Positions 43,146 through 52,224 of a stretch of 64,000 bases of DNA are shown here, one piece after another. The stretch comes from Streptomyces sp. LBL. GTDB taxonomy: Bacteria; Actinomycetota; Actinomycetes; Streptomycetales; Streptomycetaceae. Each line of letters begins with the position of its first letter. Position 1 is the first letter of the stretch. The stretch is taken from positions 62,001 through 126,000 of the forward strand of contig NZ_JARXYX010000030.1 of the NCBI RefSeq assembly GCF_029893585.1, given 5' to 3'. The position numbers and the translations under genes are program-made. The notes below the pieces were generated by a model that was given only the letters and a program-made list of their open reading frames with translations, searched no databases and was not told the DNA's origin.

Positions 43146-45226
43146 TTCTCGGCCTCCTTGCGCGCATCGAAGATCTCCAGCGGGACGACGTCGGCGAGTT
43201 CGCCGACCTCCTCGTCATCCGCTGGCTCCGGCTCCGGCTCCGGCTCCGGAGCCGGCCGTGGCCAGGCGGGCTCGCTGGTGGCTCGGGTGCGGGCGGCGAC
43301 TTTGCGGTTGCGTCGCCGGGCCGTCCGGTCTCCCTCCGCCGCCCGGCGGTCATGCTCGTGATCGGGTCCGTCCGATGCCCGGTCCAGGAGCTCTGCCGCC
43401 ACCTGTGCGACGGCTTCCTCGTCCGGCTTGCGTTGCCCGCGTTCGGTCAGGATCTGGTGGGCTCGGTCGAAGACCAGCTCGCCCATCGGGACGGGAGACG
43501 TGCGCAGGTGGCGCCAGGTCGCGGTGATCCAGCCCGTGCCGTGGTGGTTGCGTACCCAGACACAGGAGATGTCGTAGGGGTCGTAGTGGACTTCCCAGAG
43601 CTTGCCGTCCGGGCCTGCTCCCGAGGGCTGACGCCGGAAAGGGGTGAGCCCGGGGGCGTCGTAAGTACGATTGTTGATCCGCACCCCGCTGCGGCCGATG
43701 ACCCGCCATTCACGGGGCATGAGCTGGATGTACTCCTCCGGGCTGAGCGCGACGGGGACGTATCCGGCTGCTGACACCAGCGCGGCGTACTTCTCGTTCG
43801 GGCTCAGCGGCCGGTCCGGCATCAAGGGATCGCGCAACCCGTCGTGCGGCCTGGCCTGCCAGACGACGATCCACTCCTGGAGAAGTTCCTGGAGTTCGTG
43901 GATGGACCAGGCCGCCTGCGCGGCCGGGTCCTTGCCCCGCATCTCGGCACTGCGTCCCGTGTATCCGGCCACGTACTGGGCGAACATCGTCGACACCGAG
44001 CCCAGCGTCCGCTCGATGTGCGGCCTGTCGGTCGGGGTGTCCGGGTGCGCGGGCTGGAACGAGATCCCCAAGTGGCGGCAGGCATTGCGGAAGTTGTCCG
44101 AGATGAACGCCTTGCCGTGGTCGCTGACCACCGTCTCCGGAACGATCACCGGGACCGCGGCGGCCTTGTCCAGCCGCTCGTCCAGCGACAGCAAGGAGGC
44201 ATAGGGCAGCACGGAGCGCGACATGCGCAGAGCGTCGGACCAACCGGGCCGCACCGGTTCCGGGGTCATGGCGCGGGCCAGCAGCAGCGCGGCATCGACC
44301 GCCTTTGTCGACGGTCGCAGCACCACGGCGGCCAGTGTCCGGGTGGCCAGGTCGATCAGCCCGGTCAGTTCGCAGCGGTCCACCGTCCCGTCATCGTGGA
44401 TGACCATGACGTCCAGCGGCGTGGAGTCGATTTCCATCACTTCGCCGGGCCGGGCCGCCGTCAGCTGCCCGAACATCCGCTTCGGCTGCTTGCCCAGCGA
44501 GCGGCGGGTGCGAGCCGAACCGAACAGATGCTGCCCGGTCGAGACCACCTTCAGCAGGCGGTAGAACGTCGCCCGGGACGGCATGCGGACCACTCCAGCA
44601 CCGTGCTCGGCGACCAGGAGACGTTCAACGCGGCGCCGCAGCACCTGCGCGGAGACGGTCGGCTCGTCCGTCCGGCTGCCCACGACCTTCGCGATCGCTT
44701 CGACTACCCGGGGATCGGCACGGCTCGTGCCGGTGGCGGGCTTGCGCAGCCTGCCGTCCACCAGACCCGCCACCTCTTCGTTCTCGAAGCGGGACCGCAT
44801 CCGGCGCAGCGTGCTCAACCCCACCTCCTCACCGCAGCCCCGCAGCTCGGCCATCTTGGTCAGCTCCCGCTGCCGCAGAGAGTGCACCGTCGGGTCGTAC
44901 TCGGCCCGCCCCGGAACGTCGGTATTGCCGTCCGGGCGGCCGGTGAGCAACTCGGTCAGATGTCGTCGCCACCACTCAGCCCGCTGTGCCGCTTCCTCCG
45001 GCAGTCCCTCCAGCACCCCGGCCTCCGGCAGCGGCGGGCGGCTCAGCGCGGTGCTGAGCACGGTGAAACCCTCCGACGCCAGCAGGTGTCCCAGCAGCAC
45101 GACCCAGGCGGCCTGTGCGTCATCGACCAGCCGCACCGAAGTGCCGTGCAGGGCGGCAACCGTGTGCTCCCGCCCGTCGTAGCGGACCCTGTCACCCAGC
45201 GACAGCAGCCGCGGAAGCGCCGGCAT
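43136..45226 (-). CDS. tnsB: TnsB-like DDE transposase
   Basis: 696 residues with a Mu/Tn7-type integrase core: D267 (MEIDSTPLDV), D369 (VVSDHGKAF) and E405 (RPHIERTLG) make the DDE triad. N-terminal DNA-binding helices precede it and a Mu C-terminal beta-barrel follows, ending in a Glu/Pro repeat tail and EAEKWW. It joins the 3' ends of the element to target DNA. All catalytic residues are intact. It overlaps tnsA by 35 nt and tnsC by 10 nt. Confidence 0.92.
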   Translation of the reverse strand: MPALPRLLSLGDRVRYDGREHTVAALHGTSVRLVDDAQAAWVVLLGHLLASEGFTVLSTALSRPPLPEAGVLEGLPEEAAQRAEWWRRHLTELLTGRPDGNTDVPGRAEYDPTVHSLRQRELTKMAELRGCGEEVGLSTLRRMRSRFENEEVAGLVDGRLRKPATGTSRADPRVVEAIAKVVGSRTDEPTVSAQVLRRRVERLLVAEHGAGVVRMPSRATFYRLLKVVSTGQHLFGSARTRRSLGKQPKRMFGQLTAARPGEVMEIDSTPLDVMVIHDDGTVDRCELTGLIDLATRTLAAVVLRPSTKAVDAALLLARAMTPEPVRPGWSDALRMSRSVLPYASLLSLDERLDKAAAVPVIVPETVVSDHGKAFISDNFRNACRHLGISFQPAHPDTPTDRPHIERTLGSVSTMFAQYVAGYTGRSAEMRGKDPAAQAAWSIHELQELLQEWIVVWQARPHDGLRDPLMPDRPLSPNEKYAALVSAAGYVPVALSPEEYIQLMPREWRVIGRSGVRINNRTYDAPGLTPFRRQPSGAGPDGKLWEVHYDPYDISCVWVRNHHGTGWITATWRHLRTSPVPMGELVFDRAHQILTERGQRKPDEEAVAQVAAELLDRASDGPDHEHDRRAAEGDRTARRRNRKVAARTRATSEPAWPRPAPEPEPEPEPADDEEVGELADVVPLEIFDARKEAEKWW

Positions 45227-45990
45227 CCCCGCCCACCTCCTCCGCGGCCACGGACACCGGGCGAACCTGCGTGGCCGCCGACAGCAGACCGGCTTCCAGA
45301 TCCACCGCCAGCTCCCGGCGCCAGATCAGATGGAAGAGCACCGGAACCACGGCGATCGGATCACCCACCGCACGGACCCCCGCCCACAGGCCCCGAGGCC
45401 GGGCGAACGCCGCCCGTAACTCCGCCGCCACGAGTTCTCGCCGCACTCGCGGATGCCGGTAGCCCGACAACCAGCGCAGATTCGCCGCCAGCACCGGATC
45501 GAGCACGCCCACCCGCTCGAAATCCCAGCCCACCCGTGCACAGGCCACTGCCGTGACCTCGAACTTCACCGCATCCTCGGGCTCGACCCGGTCGTCGGGA
45601 CGCACGTCCAGCACCACACCGGTGCCGTCCCGGCGGCGCACGAAGTAGTCCGGGGTATGGCTAGTCCGGCGAGCCCGGCCACCGGAACGCCACGAGAGCC
45701 GGAACGGCTGCGACGCCATCGCCACCACACCCGGATCCCAGTCCAGCCGCAGCAGCTGACCGAGTTCCACCCACGACTCGTACCAACTCGGCACCCGTAG
45801 CAGCCCAGTACCAGCCGGGAAAATTGCGTTGACCGGGGTACGACGGGAACGTCCGCACCTGCCCGGCCGCCTCGAAACGCGCCGGCCACATCACTTCAAG
45901 CGGCCCCGCATGCAGGTCACCGCGAGCGTCGACGTACTCCAGCCGGAAGTCCTCCGCCTCCACCAGCCACCCCCACCCGGCGCTGTCCAC
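45192..45990 (-). pseudogene. tnsA: Frameshifted tnsA endonuclease gene
   Basis: TnsA cuts the 5' ends so that the element moves by cut and paste. The N-terminal part (45990 down to about 45793; MDSAGWGWLVEAEDFRLEYV ... GQRNFPGWYWAATG) and the C-terminal part (YESWVELGQLLRLDWDPGVV ... HTPDYFVRRRDG ... VVLDVRPDDR) are in different frames, joined near 45793 by a 1-nt shift. Together they give about 265 residues, the normal length. The last catalytic residue is Arg or Asp rather than the usual Lys in the EVK position. Either a real lesion, a sequencing error or recoding. A TACGGT box lies 8 nt before the GTG start. Confidence 0.75.
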
Positions 45991-46019
45991 GTACGACGAC
46001 CGTAGACAGCCAGGTGCGG

Positions 46020-46237
46020 CAGCGGCTCAGAAGGAGCGAGACAGAACAGCAGATGGCCAAGGTTGACTGAGATACACAGCCAGATGGCTCTGATAGACCG
46101 AGATTGGCCCGCCTTCAGCGAGACAGGACAACAACTATCTTGCTGTCCTGTCCCAGATAACTGTGGGCAGGGCGAGGTTCTGACCTGCGGTGCTTACGGT
46201 TGAGTGGGACAGGTGGGCGGTCGGTGTCCCGCTCAAC
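46020..46237 (+). repeat. Tn7-like end repeat, copy R4, with extra sub-repeats
   Basis: Upstream of tnsA are two AGATGGC and two GAGAT sub-repeats (46050-46110), then GACAGGACA-13-TGTCCTGTC, a 9-bp inverted repeat, then CAGATAACTGTGGGCAGGGC, CTGACCTGCGGTGC and a 12-bp hairpin with one mismatch (46199-46237). Multiple short repeats are what TnsB-binding ends look like. This is probably the right end of the element carrying the intact tns operon. Confidence 0.6.
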
Positions 46238-46255
46238 TGTAGGCAGCGTGATGGT

Positions 46256-46420
46256 TCACTCGCGAAGCCAGGCCAGCAGGCGCCGTGGAGTCGGTCGCCG
46301 TGTGCTGGTCGGCATGGATCGGGGAGCCGTTTTGGCTTTCCTGACTTGCTGGGCGAGGCGGTATTCGTCCGCCTCGCGGATGAGTTCATGAGAGCGGATC
46401 TGGTGCAACTCGAAGTGCAT
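46256..46420 (-). CDS. 54-residue basic protein
   Basis: Reads MHFELHQIRSHELIREADEY and RLAQQVRKAKTAPRS, ending in a basic WLRE tail. One amphipathic helix is followed by a Pro/Arg-rich stretch. Small proteins starting MHFELHQ are widespread in streptomycetes as far as I recall. It starts 12 nt after the stop of the MerR-PP2C gene on the same strand, so the two form an operon. Confidence 0.6.
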   Translation of the reverse strand: MHFELHQIRSHELIREADEYRLAQQVRKAKTAPRSMPTSTRRPTPRRLLAWLRE

Positions 46421-46431
46421 GCCGCTCGCTC

Positions 46432-47511
46432 CTACTGCTGGAGCTCCAGGACGTCGGCGACCACGCAGCTGACGTTGTCGGGGCCGCCGGAGCCGTTGGC
46501 GAGGGCGATGAGTTCGCGGACTGCCTGCTCGGGTTCCCGGATCTCGGAGAGCACTCGGCGGATTTGTTCGGTCGGCACGACGGTCGACAGGCCGTCGGAG
46601 CAGAGCAGATATCGGTCTTCCCGCTGGGCGTCGTGGAGGCGCATGTCGGGGGTGGTGTGGGTTCCTTGGCCCAGGGCCCGGACCAACAGCGACCGCTGAG
46701 GGTGGGAGGCGGCTTCTTCCGGGCTGAGGCGTCCTTCGTCGACCATCGACTGGACCATGGTGTGGTCGTGGGTGATCTGGAACAGTTCTCCGTCGCGCAG
46801 GAGGTAGACGCGGGAGTCGCCGATGTGGACGAGGGCCAGCTGTGATCCGGTCCAGAGCATCGCGGTGAGCGTCGTGCCGGTGTCTTCGGGTGAAGAGCCG
46901 TTCCCGGCGATGTCGTGCACGGCCTGCTTGGCCTGTTCGATGACGTCTTCGAGGACGTTGAGGAGATTACCGGCCGGGATGCTGTCGGTTTCGAGGTGCT
47001 TGAGCGCGTCGATGGCGGCTGCGCTGGCGGGGGCTCCTTGGCTGCCGCAGCCGTCGGCGACGGCGAGCAGGCGGGGTCCGGCGTAGGCGGTGTCCTGATT
47101 GCTCTCGCGGACAAGGCCCGTGTCGGAAAGAGCGGCGTAACGGATTCCCAGGGACTTGGCGGTCGGGGACATGGCAGGGTCCTTCCGGGACAGGTGGTCG
47201 ATGAGGAAGGTGGCCAGGTCCCGCCGTGCAGCGGTGTCGGCCTCGACCTGGGCCCAGAACGCGCGGACCTCCTGGGCTGCCGCGACTGCATTCAGCGTGC
47301 GGACGTGCTGGATGCGGGCCAGGGGCATTCCTAGGCGGCGGAGCCAGGCGACCAGTCGGGCCTGGTCCAGCTGTTCCGGTGCGTAGAGGCGGTATCCGGT
47401 CACCGGGTCGACGCGAGCAGGGGTCAGCAGGCCGAGCTCGTCGTAAAGACGCAGCGCCTTCGGTGACAGCCGGGACGCCTTCGCGAACGCCCCGATGGTC
47501 AGTAACCCCAT
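46432..47511 (-). CDS. MerR-type HTH fused to a PP2C phosphatase
   Basis: 359 residues. The MerR DNA-binding domain spans 1-70 (IGAFAKASRLSPKALRLYDE). From about residue 122 a PP2C Ser/Thr phosphatase domain follows, with the metal-binding motifs VADGCGSQG, VHIGDSRVYLL, LLCSDGLS and GGPDNVS. It joins a DNA-binding head to a phosphoprotein phosphatase, so it could link dephosphorylation to gene control. Strong AGGAGGAACG ribosome-binding site. Cargo of the fourth mobile unit. Confidence 0.85.
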   Translation of the reverse strand: MGLLTIGAFAKASRLSPKALRLYDELGLLTPARVDPVTGYRLYAPEQLDQARLVAWLRRLGMPLARIQHVRTLNAVAAAQEVRAFWAQVEADTAARRDLATFLIDHLSRKDPAMSPTAKSLGIRYAALSDTGLVRESNQDTAYAGPRLLAVADGCGSQGAPASAAAIDALKHLETDSIPAGNLLNVLEDVIEQAKQAVHDIAGNGSSPEDTGTTLTAMLWTGSQLALVHIGDSRVYLLRDGELFQITHDHTMVQSMVDEGRLSPEEAASHPQRSLLVRALGQGTHTTPDMRLHDAQREDRYLLCSDGLSTVVPTEQIRRVLSEIREPEQAVRELIALANGSGGPDNVSCVVADVLELQQ

Positions 47512-47702
47512 GCTCGTTCCTCCTCATGCCGGGCACGTCGCCCGGCCTCACTGATGCTGTGGGCTCCCCCAAGGTGAAGGTCAAGCGAGGGTTCTGATCG
47601 GCCCCGGCCGCCCCCCCTCCCTGGCACACGGACGGTCTGCGGCGCCTGGTTGGCCGGCGACGGGGTGGACCGTACTCCTTAAGCTCCCGCCACGGTCGCT
47701 GC

Positions 47703-48266
47703 GTTGCTGAGGCTCCAGTACCACTTCGACGGACTTCTGGCACCGGACGGACCGGCGTCGGTGGGCAGCTTCGGCTGGATGATTCCTGCGGCCCAGTACT
47801 TCATCGATCTTCGCGCTCTCAGCGGGTTGATCTTCAATACCTGGCCGCACGCCAGGGGACTGGCTAGCACGGAGGCCTGGCGGTACTGGTCGACCGGGAA
47901 GCCGAGCGACGGCACGCCGAGTTCGCAAAGTCCCGGGCCCCGATCGGAAAGCAGCGCCGGGCCTCACACCACTACAGCGATCCATCGGCGGACCCGGTTT
48001 CCGGCGGGGCGGTGTTCGGCATCGCCGCCCGGCTGCTGTCAGCCTCCGACGAGACCGCGGCCCACGAGGCGATGGCACCGATCATCGATGGAGCCAAGGA
48101 CCGAGACTTCTCGGTGTGGCACCAGTTCCGGAGCCTCAGCGGGACCTCCCACCCACTCAGAGTGGTCCTCCGCACCGCACGCCAGGACAGAAGCGCGTTC
48201 CAGCGCATGGGGCAGCGGATCGAAGACCAGGGACTCAGCCGGATCAGTTCTGAACTGACCGGGTGA
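47703..48266 (+). pseudogene. TniQ relic B, C-terminal half
   Basis: The frame LRLQYHFDGLLAPDGPAS and GWMIPAAQYFIDLRALSGLI matches the C-terminal half of relic C (GWLIPAADYFADLRALLGLV). A frameshift near 47900-48000 moves the rest (FGIAARLLSASDETAAHEAM ... SHPLRVVL) to another frame. The N-terminal half is absent; the 190 bp before it hold no gene. Confidence 0.7.
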
Positions 48267-48430
48267 CCTCCTCAAATAGCAGGACTCTCCCCGGAGCCCT
48301 GCATCTGGCGTGTGGACGCGTCGGGAATGTTCACCTGAATTGACGTCAGTGCAGAGGGGGTGGGCCTTCACAAGTCGCTCCCGGCCGGGGCGTTGATCGG
48401 TGTGAGCATGCCGCGTCTACTACAGTTCAG

Positions 48431-48510
48431 CGTGGGCCGTGACTGGCGCTGAGGTGGAGCACCACCGTGGAGCGGTCTGACGAGACGTCGTTGCCGTGCG
48501 CCTGGGCGAG
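48431..48510 (+). promoter_or_regulatory. ZTP (pfl) riboswitch upstream of folD
   Basis: The stretch has the conserved ZTP-riboswitch blocks in order: GGGCCGTGACTGGCG, a GGTGG/CCACC stem (48452-48465), GTGGAGCGGTC, and the pseudoknot arm CGCCTGGGC (48500-48508). It ends about 28 nt before the folD start. ZTP/ZMP builds up when 10-formyl-THF is short, and this riboswitch class turns on one-carbon genes such as folD. Identified by eye from the consensus; a covariance-model scan would settle it. Confidence 0.82.
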
Positions 48511-48535
48511 TGGTCAGCAACGCCTGGAGGGCAAC

Positions 48536-49402
48536 GTGTCCGCGACTCAGACGGCCCAGCTCATGGATGGCACCAGCCTCGCTAAACGCATCGTCGAAGA
48601 GGCTGCTGCCAAGGCGGCGGAGATCTCACGACGCACGGGGGCCAGTCCCTGTCTGGCGACGGTGCTGGTGGGAGAGGATCCCGCGTCGGCCACGTATGTC
48701 CGCATGAAACGAGCGCGGTGCGCGAAGGCAGGCATCCAGTCCCGGTATATCGGTCTGCCCGCCACCACCACGACCGCCGAACTGATCGACACCCTCGCTG
48801 ACCTGTCCGGCGACCCGGAAGTGCACGGCATCCTGCTCCAGCACCCTTGCGGCCCGCACATCGACGAGCGAGCGGCGTTCGAGGCCATCGCTCCGGAGAA
48901 GGACGTCGATGGGGTCACGATGCATTCTTTCGCCGCGATGAGCTTCGCGCGGCCGGGCTTCTTGTCCTGCACGCCGGGCGGGATCATGCGGCTACTGGAA
49001 GCGTACGACGTCGAACTCGCCGGCAAGCACGCCGTCGTGGTGGGCCGCAGCGCGATTCTCGGCAAGCCAGCCGGGATGCTCCTGCTCGCCAAGGACGCAA
49101 CGGTGACGTACTGCCACTCCCGCACGACGGACCTGTCGGCAATCGTCCGGGAAGCGGACGTCGTGGTAGCAGCCGTGGGACGGCCCCGGCTGATCCGCGG
49201 TGAGGACATCAAGCCTGGCGCGGTTGTGATCGACGCCGGCTACAACGCGGGTAACGTCGGCGACGTGGACTACGACAGCGCCGTCACCCGAGCTCGTCTG
49301 ATCACTCCGGTTCCCGGTGGCGTCGGGCCGATGACCATCGCCGTCCTGCTCGCACAGACCGTGGAAGCCGCCGAGAACCAGCTCGAAATGCAGCACCGCT
49401 GA
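48536..49402 (+). CDS. folD: FolD methylene-THF dehydrogenase/cyclohydrolase
   Basis: 288 residues from GTG 48536, with a GGAGGG ribosome-binding site 4 nt upstream; an earlier start would fall inside the riboswitch. Catalytic YxxxK is Y54-K58 (TYVRMK), D123/D125 are in EKDVDG, and the NADP site is VVVGRSAILGKPAG. It makes 10-formyl-THF for purine synthesis. It is likely a second folD carried as cargo, since it sits in the mobile region and Streptomyces has one elsewhere. Confidence 0.92.
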   Translation: MSATQTAQLMDGTSLAKRIVEEAAAKAAEISRRTGASPCLATVLVGEDPASATYVRMKRARCAKAGIQSRYIGLPATTTTAELIDTLADLSGDPEVHGILLQHPCGPHIDERAAFEAIAPEKDVDGVTMHSFAAMSFARPGFLSCTPGGIMRLLEAYDVELAGKHAVVVGRSAILGKPAGMLLLAKDATVTYCHSRTTDLSAIVREADVVVAAVGRPRLIRGEDIKPGAVVIDAGYNAGNVGDVDYDSAVTRARLITPVPGGVGPMTIAVLLAQTVEAAENQLEMQHR

Positions 49403-49447
49403 CGCCTCGCCAGCAGCTCATTGATGCCTTGTCAGCAAGGGTTCCGC

Positions 49448-50364
49448 TCAAAAAGAGAGACCGCGTGTCGAGCATGTGGTTGAGAAGCCGAAGGAGTTGT
49501 GCGGTTCGGGGTCGGCCCGGAACAACCGGGCCAGCTGCCCGATCGCGCCGTCGACGTGTGGGGTGATGTGGCCCGCATACGCAGGTCGTGCGCCGACATG
49601 CCACCGAAGTAGAGCGAACTGAGCGCCGGGAGCGTGATGGTCATGTCCGTCACCTGGTTGGTCGGAATGCACGTCACCGAAGCACCGTCTGCTTGGAGAT
49701 GCCATGTCCGGTTGTTCGCTGGGCACATCCGGTCGCCGTCGATGGTGAACTTCAGCTCGCCAGGTGTGTCGTACGAACGTTGTGTCAGGGCGAGGGGGAC
49801 GTCGAGAAGGCGCGCCCACAGGTTGTCCGACTGGCGGGTAATGCGCATCGCGCGTGGGTTCGTGAGCATCCACCGCAGGGGTTCGTCGCGCGGACGGCCG
49901 GGCGCCACGATGGTCTTGGTGAGATCGAAGTCGGTCAGCACACTCCACAAGGCGCGGTAGGCGATCGGATTCGTCGCCTCAAGGGCTTCCACGACAAGTG
50001 TTCCCGCGTTGTCCGCTGTCGAGGACCACGGCAGTCGAAAGTTGGCGATGCCGTCCACATCGCCGCGCTTGTCACGGTGGACGAGATACCGCAGCGGGCC
50101 GTTCATGCCGTCTGCTTTGTCGGACAGCCCGTCCCAACGTCCGGCGAGGGGGGTGAGCTCACCGACGCGGTATGCACGCACGCCCGCATGCACCACGGGC
50201 CAAGCCTGCTTCGCCTGCGTGGCGCCGACCAACTCCAGCGACCCAGGATCAGTCTCTGCTGGTAGGAGGGCGGCTTCGTGACGGGCCGGCTCCCACCGGA
50301 CGCGGTAGGTCGCCGGCGAGAACCCGTACCGCCCGTAGATGCTGCCTTCACTCGCGCTGAGCAT
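49448..50364 (-). pseudogene. Decayed Eis-like acetyltransferase
   Basis: The minus strand reads LLSASEGSIYGRYGFSPATY through the middle and sterol-carrier-like domains of an Eis protein. The first about 120 residues with the acetyl-CoA loop are missing, and a frameshift near 49610 puts the true C-terminus (HVDGAIGQLARLFRADPEPH) in another frame. It is related to the intact gene at 18.6-19.9 kb but not its direct copy. Confidence 0.78.
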
Positions 50365-50496
50365 CTGGTCGTGGCGGGCGGACCTGAGTCACCATGCCAA
50401 ACATTGCATCCGCCACCCCCACTGACCGGCAACCGAATATCGGCCCATGAGCAACGAGAACTCATCGGTAGGTTCGGCTATGGGCACTATGAGGCC

Positions 50497-51788
50497 ATGC
50501 GCCCGCTGCCCCGCTGCTCCGCAGCCTCCACCCACTGCCCGACGAGACACTCACCGGCTACATCCTCCGCCTCGCGCACCGGCTCGGAACATCCCCCGGA
50601 GCAATCGCCATCCGCACCGGGCTGACCGGTCACCGCAAGGAGAACGTGCTGTTCCGAATCCCCATTCGGCTTCTGCATGACCTGGACTCCGACGAGACCC
50701 AGACTTTCGCCGAGACCACCCGACTCACCCGGGAGGAAGTCAGGCAGCTGCTGACCTCCTCGCTCGCCGAGCGGTACGGGCCACTGAGCGGGAAGTTCAC
50801 TCCGCGCAGGAGCGCCGCGAGAATGGTCAACGACAACGCATGGCTGCTGACCCATACTCCCCGTTACTGCCCGCGGTGCCTTACCGGGGACGGAAGCGAG
50901 ATCCAGCAACTCCACGGTGGATCCTGGCAACGCTCCTGGCGTCTGCCGCCAGTCTTCGCCTGCACCAAGCACCGTCGCCTGCTGCGAATCAGCTGCCCTG
51001 CCTGCCGACAACCTGTCCACACGGTCGAGACGAACAGCATCATCGCCCGTCCCTGGGACGAAGACCTGCACCCCACCCAGTGCCGGACGACCATAGCTCC
51101 GCGCACCGTCGGACGCCTCCAACCCGCCTGTGGCGCCCAGCTCGCTGAATCTGACGGCGCGCGTCGCGAAGACCTTCCCGACGCACAGACACTGGAACAG
51201 TTACTCGGCCTTCAGTAGCGACTTCTGGATCTCCTCAACCCGATCGGCCCTGAGACGACACCGAGCGTCGGCTGGCTGATCCCTGCCGCTGACTACTTCG
51301 CCGACCTCAGAGCGTTGCTCGGTCTCGTGTTTCTGTCCTGGCCGGCGGTCCGACCCTTCGCCGTGACACCGGCCCTCGCGGAAGCCCTTGACCAGGATGC
51401 TGAGCGGCGTCATGCGCGCGCGGTGGTCCTCCGCGGCAGACCCGGCAAGAAGCACAGCTCCCGGCCCTTCACCGATCCACCACTGGACCCGTTGCTCATG
51501 GGGGCAGTACTCGGGATCGCCGAACGGCTCCTGGACGCCGACGACGAAGAACAGGCCCGCGAACGCATGTTGCCCCTCATCCACCAGGCCAGCGGTTTCG
51601 ATCAGGCCCTCTCGCTCTATCTCCGGCGCAAGGACTGGATCTCTTTCCCGCTTCGGATCGTCATCATGAACCACTTCAATCACATGGCTCCGATGCACGA
51701 GATCATCGCTCGCGGTCCTGTCCCATCGGACGGCCAACGGAAGCCGACCACGAAGGGCTACCGTCGCGCCTCCCGTAGCCGCCCTTAA
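50497..51788 (+). pseudogene. TniQ relic C, nearly full length
   Basis: ATG 50497 reads MRPLPR, then a 1-nt shift leads to HPLPDETLTGYILRLAHRLG. The TniQ zinc finger is present (YCPRCLTGDG, FACTKHRRLLRISCPACRQP). A TAG at 51216-51218 interrupts the frame between EQLLGLQ and RLLDLLNPIGPETTPSVGW; the rest continues in the same frame to 51788 (DWISFPLRIVIMNHFNH). Repairing the two lesions would restore about 430 residues. A TTA codon occurs just before the stop. The two ORF halves might still be expressed, but this is best called a pseudogene. Confidence 0.75.
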
Positions 51789-51879
51789 CCGAGTCGCACA
51801 GCGTGACGCTGGTGCGTCAACGGGGAGCAGTTGACCCCTGGGCTTCGCCGGACGTGCCTTCTTCTCACCGAGAGATCAT

Positions 51880-52224
51880 GTGAACGTGATGCTGTGGATC
51901 CGCGCCTACGACGGCGAGAGCGATGTCTGGTCGTACTTCGAGCTCGACGACGAGGAATGGGCGCTGCGGCACGTCGAACTGCAAGGACCTCAGCGCCAGC
52001 CCGTGACCGCAGCCTCGCTGGCGGAGGTCATCGAGATCCGTGACCGTGGTGACCTCGCAGCCGTGGCCTCCTACGAGGGGCAGTACGGCGTCCTCGCGGA
52101 AGGCACCCTACACGGCTGGCAAGAAGCGGACGGCGGTGCCGAGATCACCCGCCAAGAATTCGAGTCGACGTGGGCCGCTGCGCGAGAGACCCTCGACGCG
52201 AGTCGCACCGAGGAGACGAGTTGA
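51880..52224 (+). CDS. Hypothetical protein (114 aa)
   Basis: Acidic soluble protein (MLWIRAYDGESDVWSYFELD). No family recognised. Starts with GTG 51880 or ATG 51889. Its stop overlaps the TTG start of the next gene. First of three genes that end at the duplicated gene and the last end repeat. Confidence 0.6.
   Translation: MNVMLWIRAYDGESDVWSYFELDDEEWALRHVELQGPQRQPVTAASLAEVIEIRDRGDLAAVASYEGQYGVLAEGTLHGWQEADGGAEITRQEFESTWAAARETLDASRTEETS

Noticed and set aside
41599..45556. Long plus-strand frames opposite tnsB, tnsC and tniQ
   Set aside because: They are antisense to genes with intact catalytic motifs and have no recognisable domains.
46135..46389. An 84-codon minus-strand frame across the R4 hairpin
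   Set aside because: It is out of frame with the better 54-residue gene at 46256-46420 and runs through the end repeat.
48467..48535. Upstream start for folD at 48467
   Set aside because: It would place coding sequence inside the ZTP riboswitch; GTG 48536 has a good ribosome-binding site and fits FolD length.
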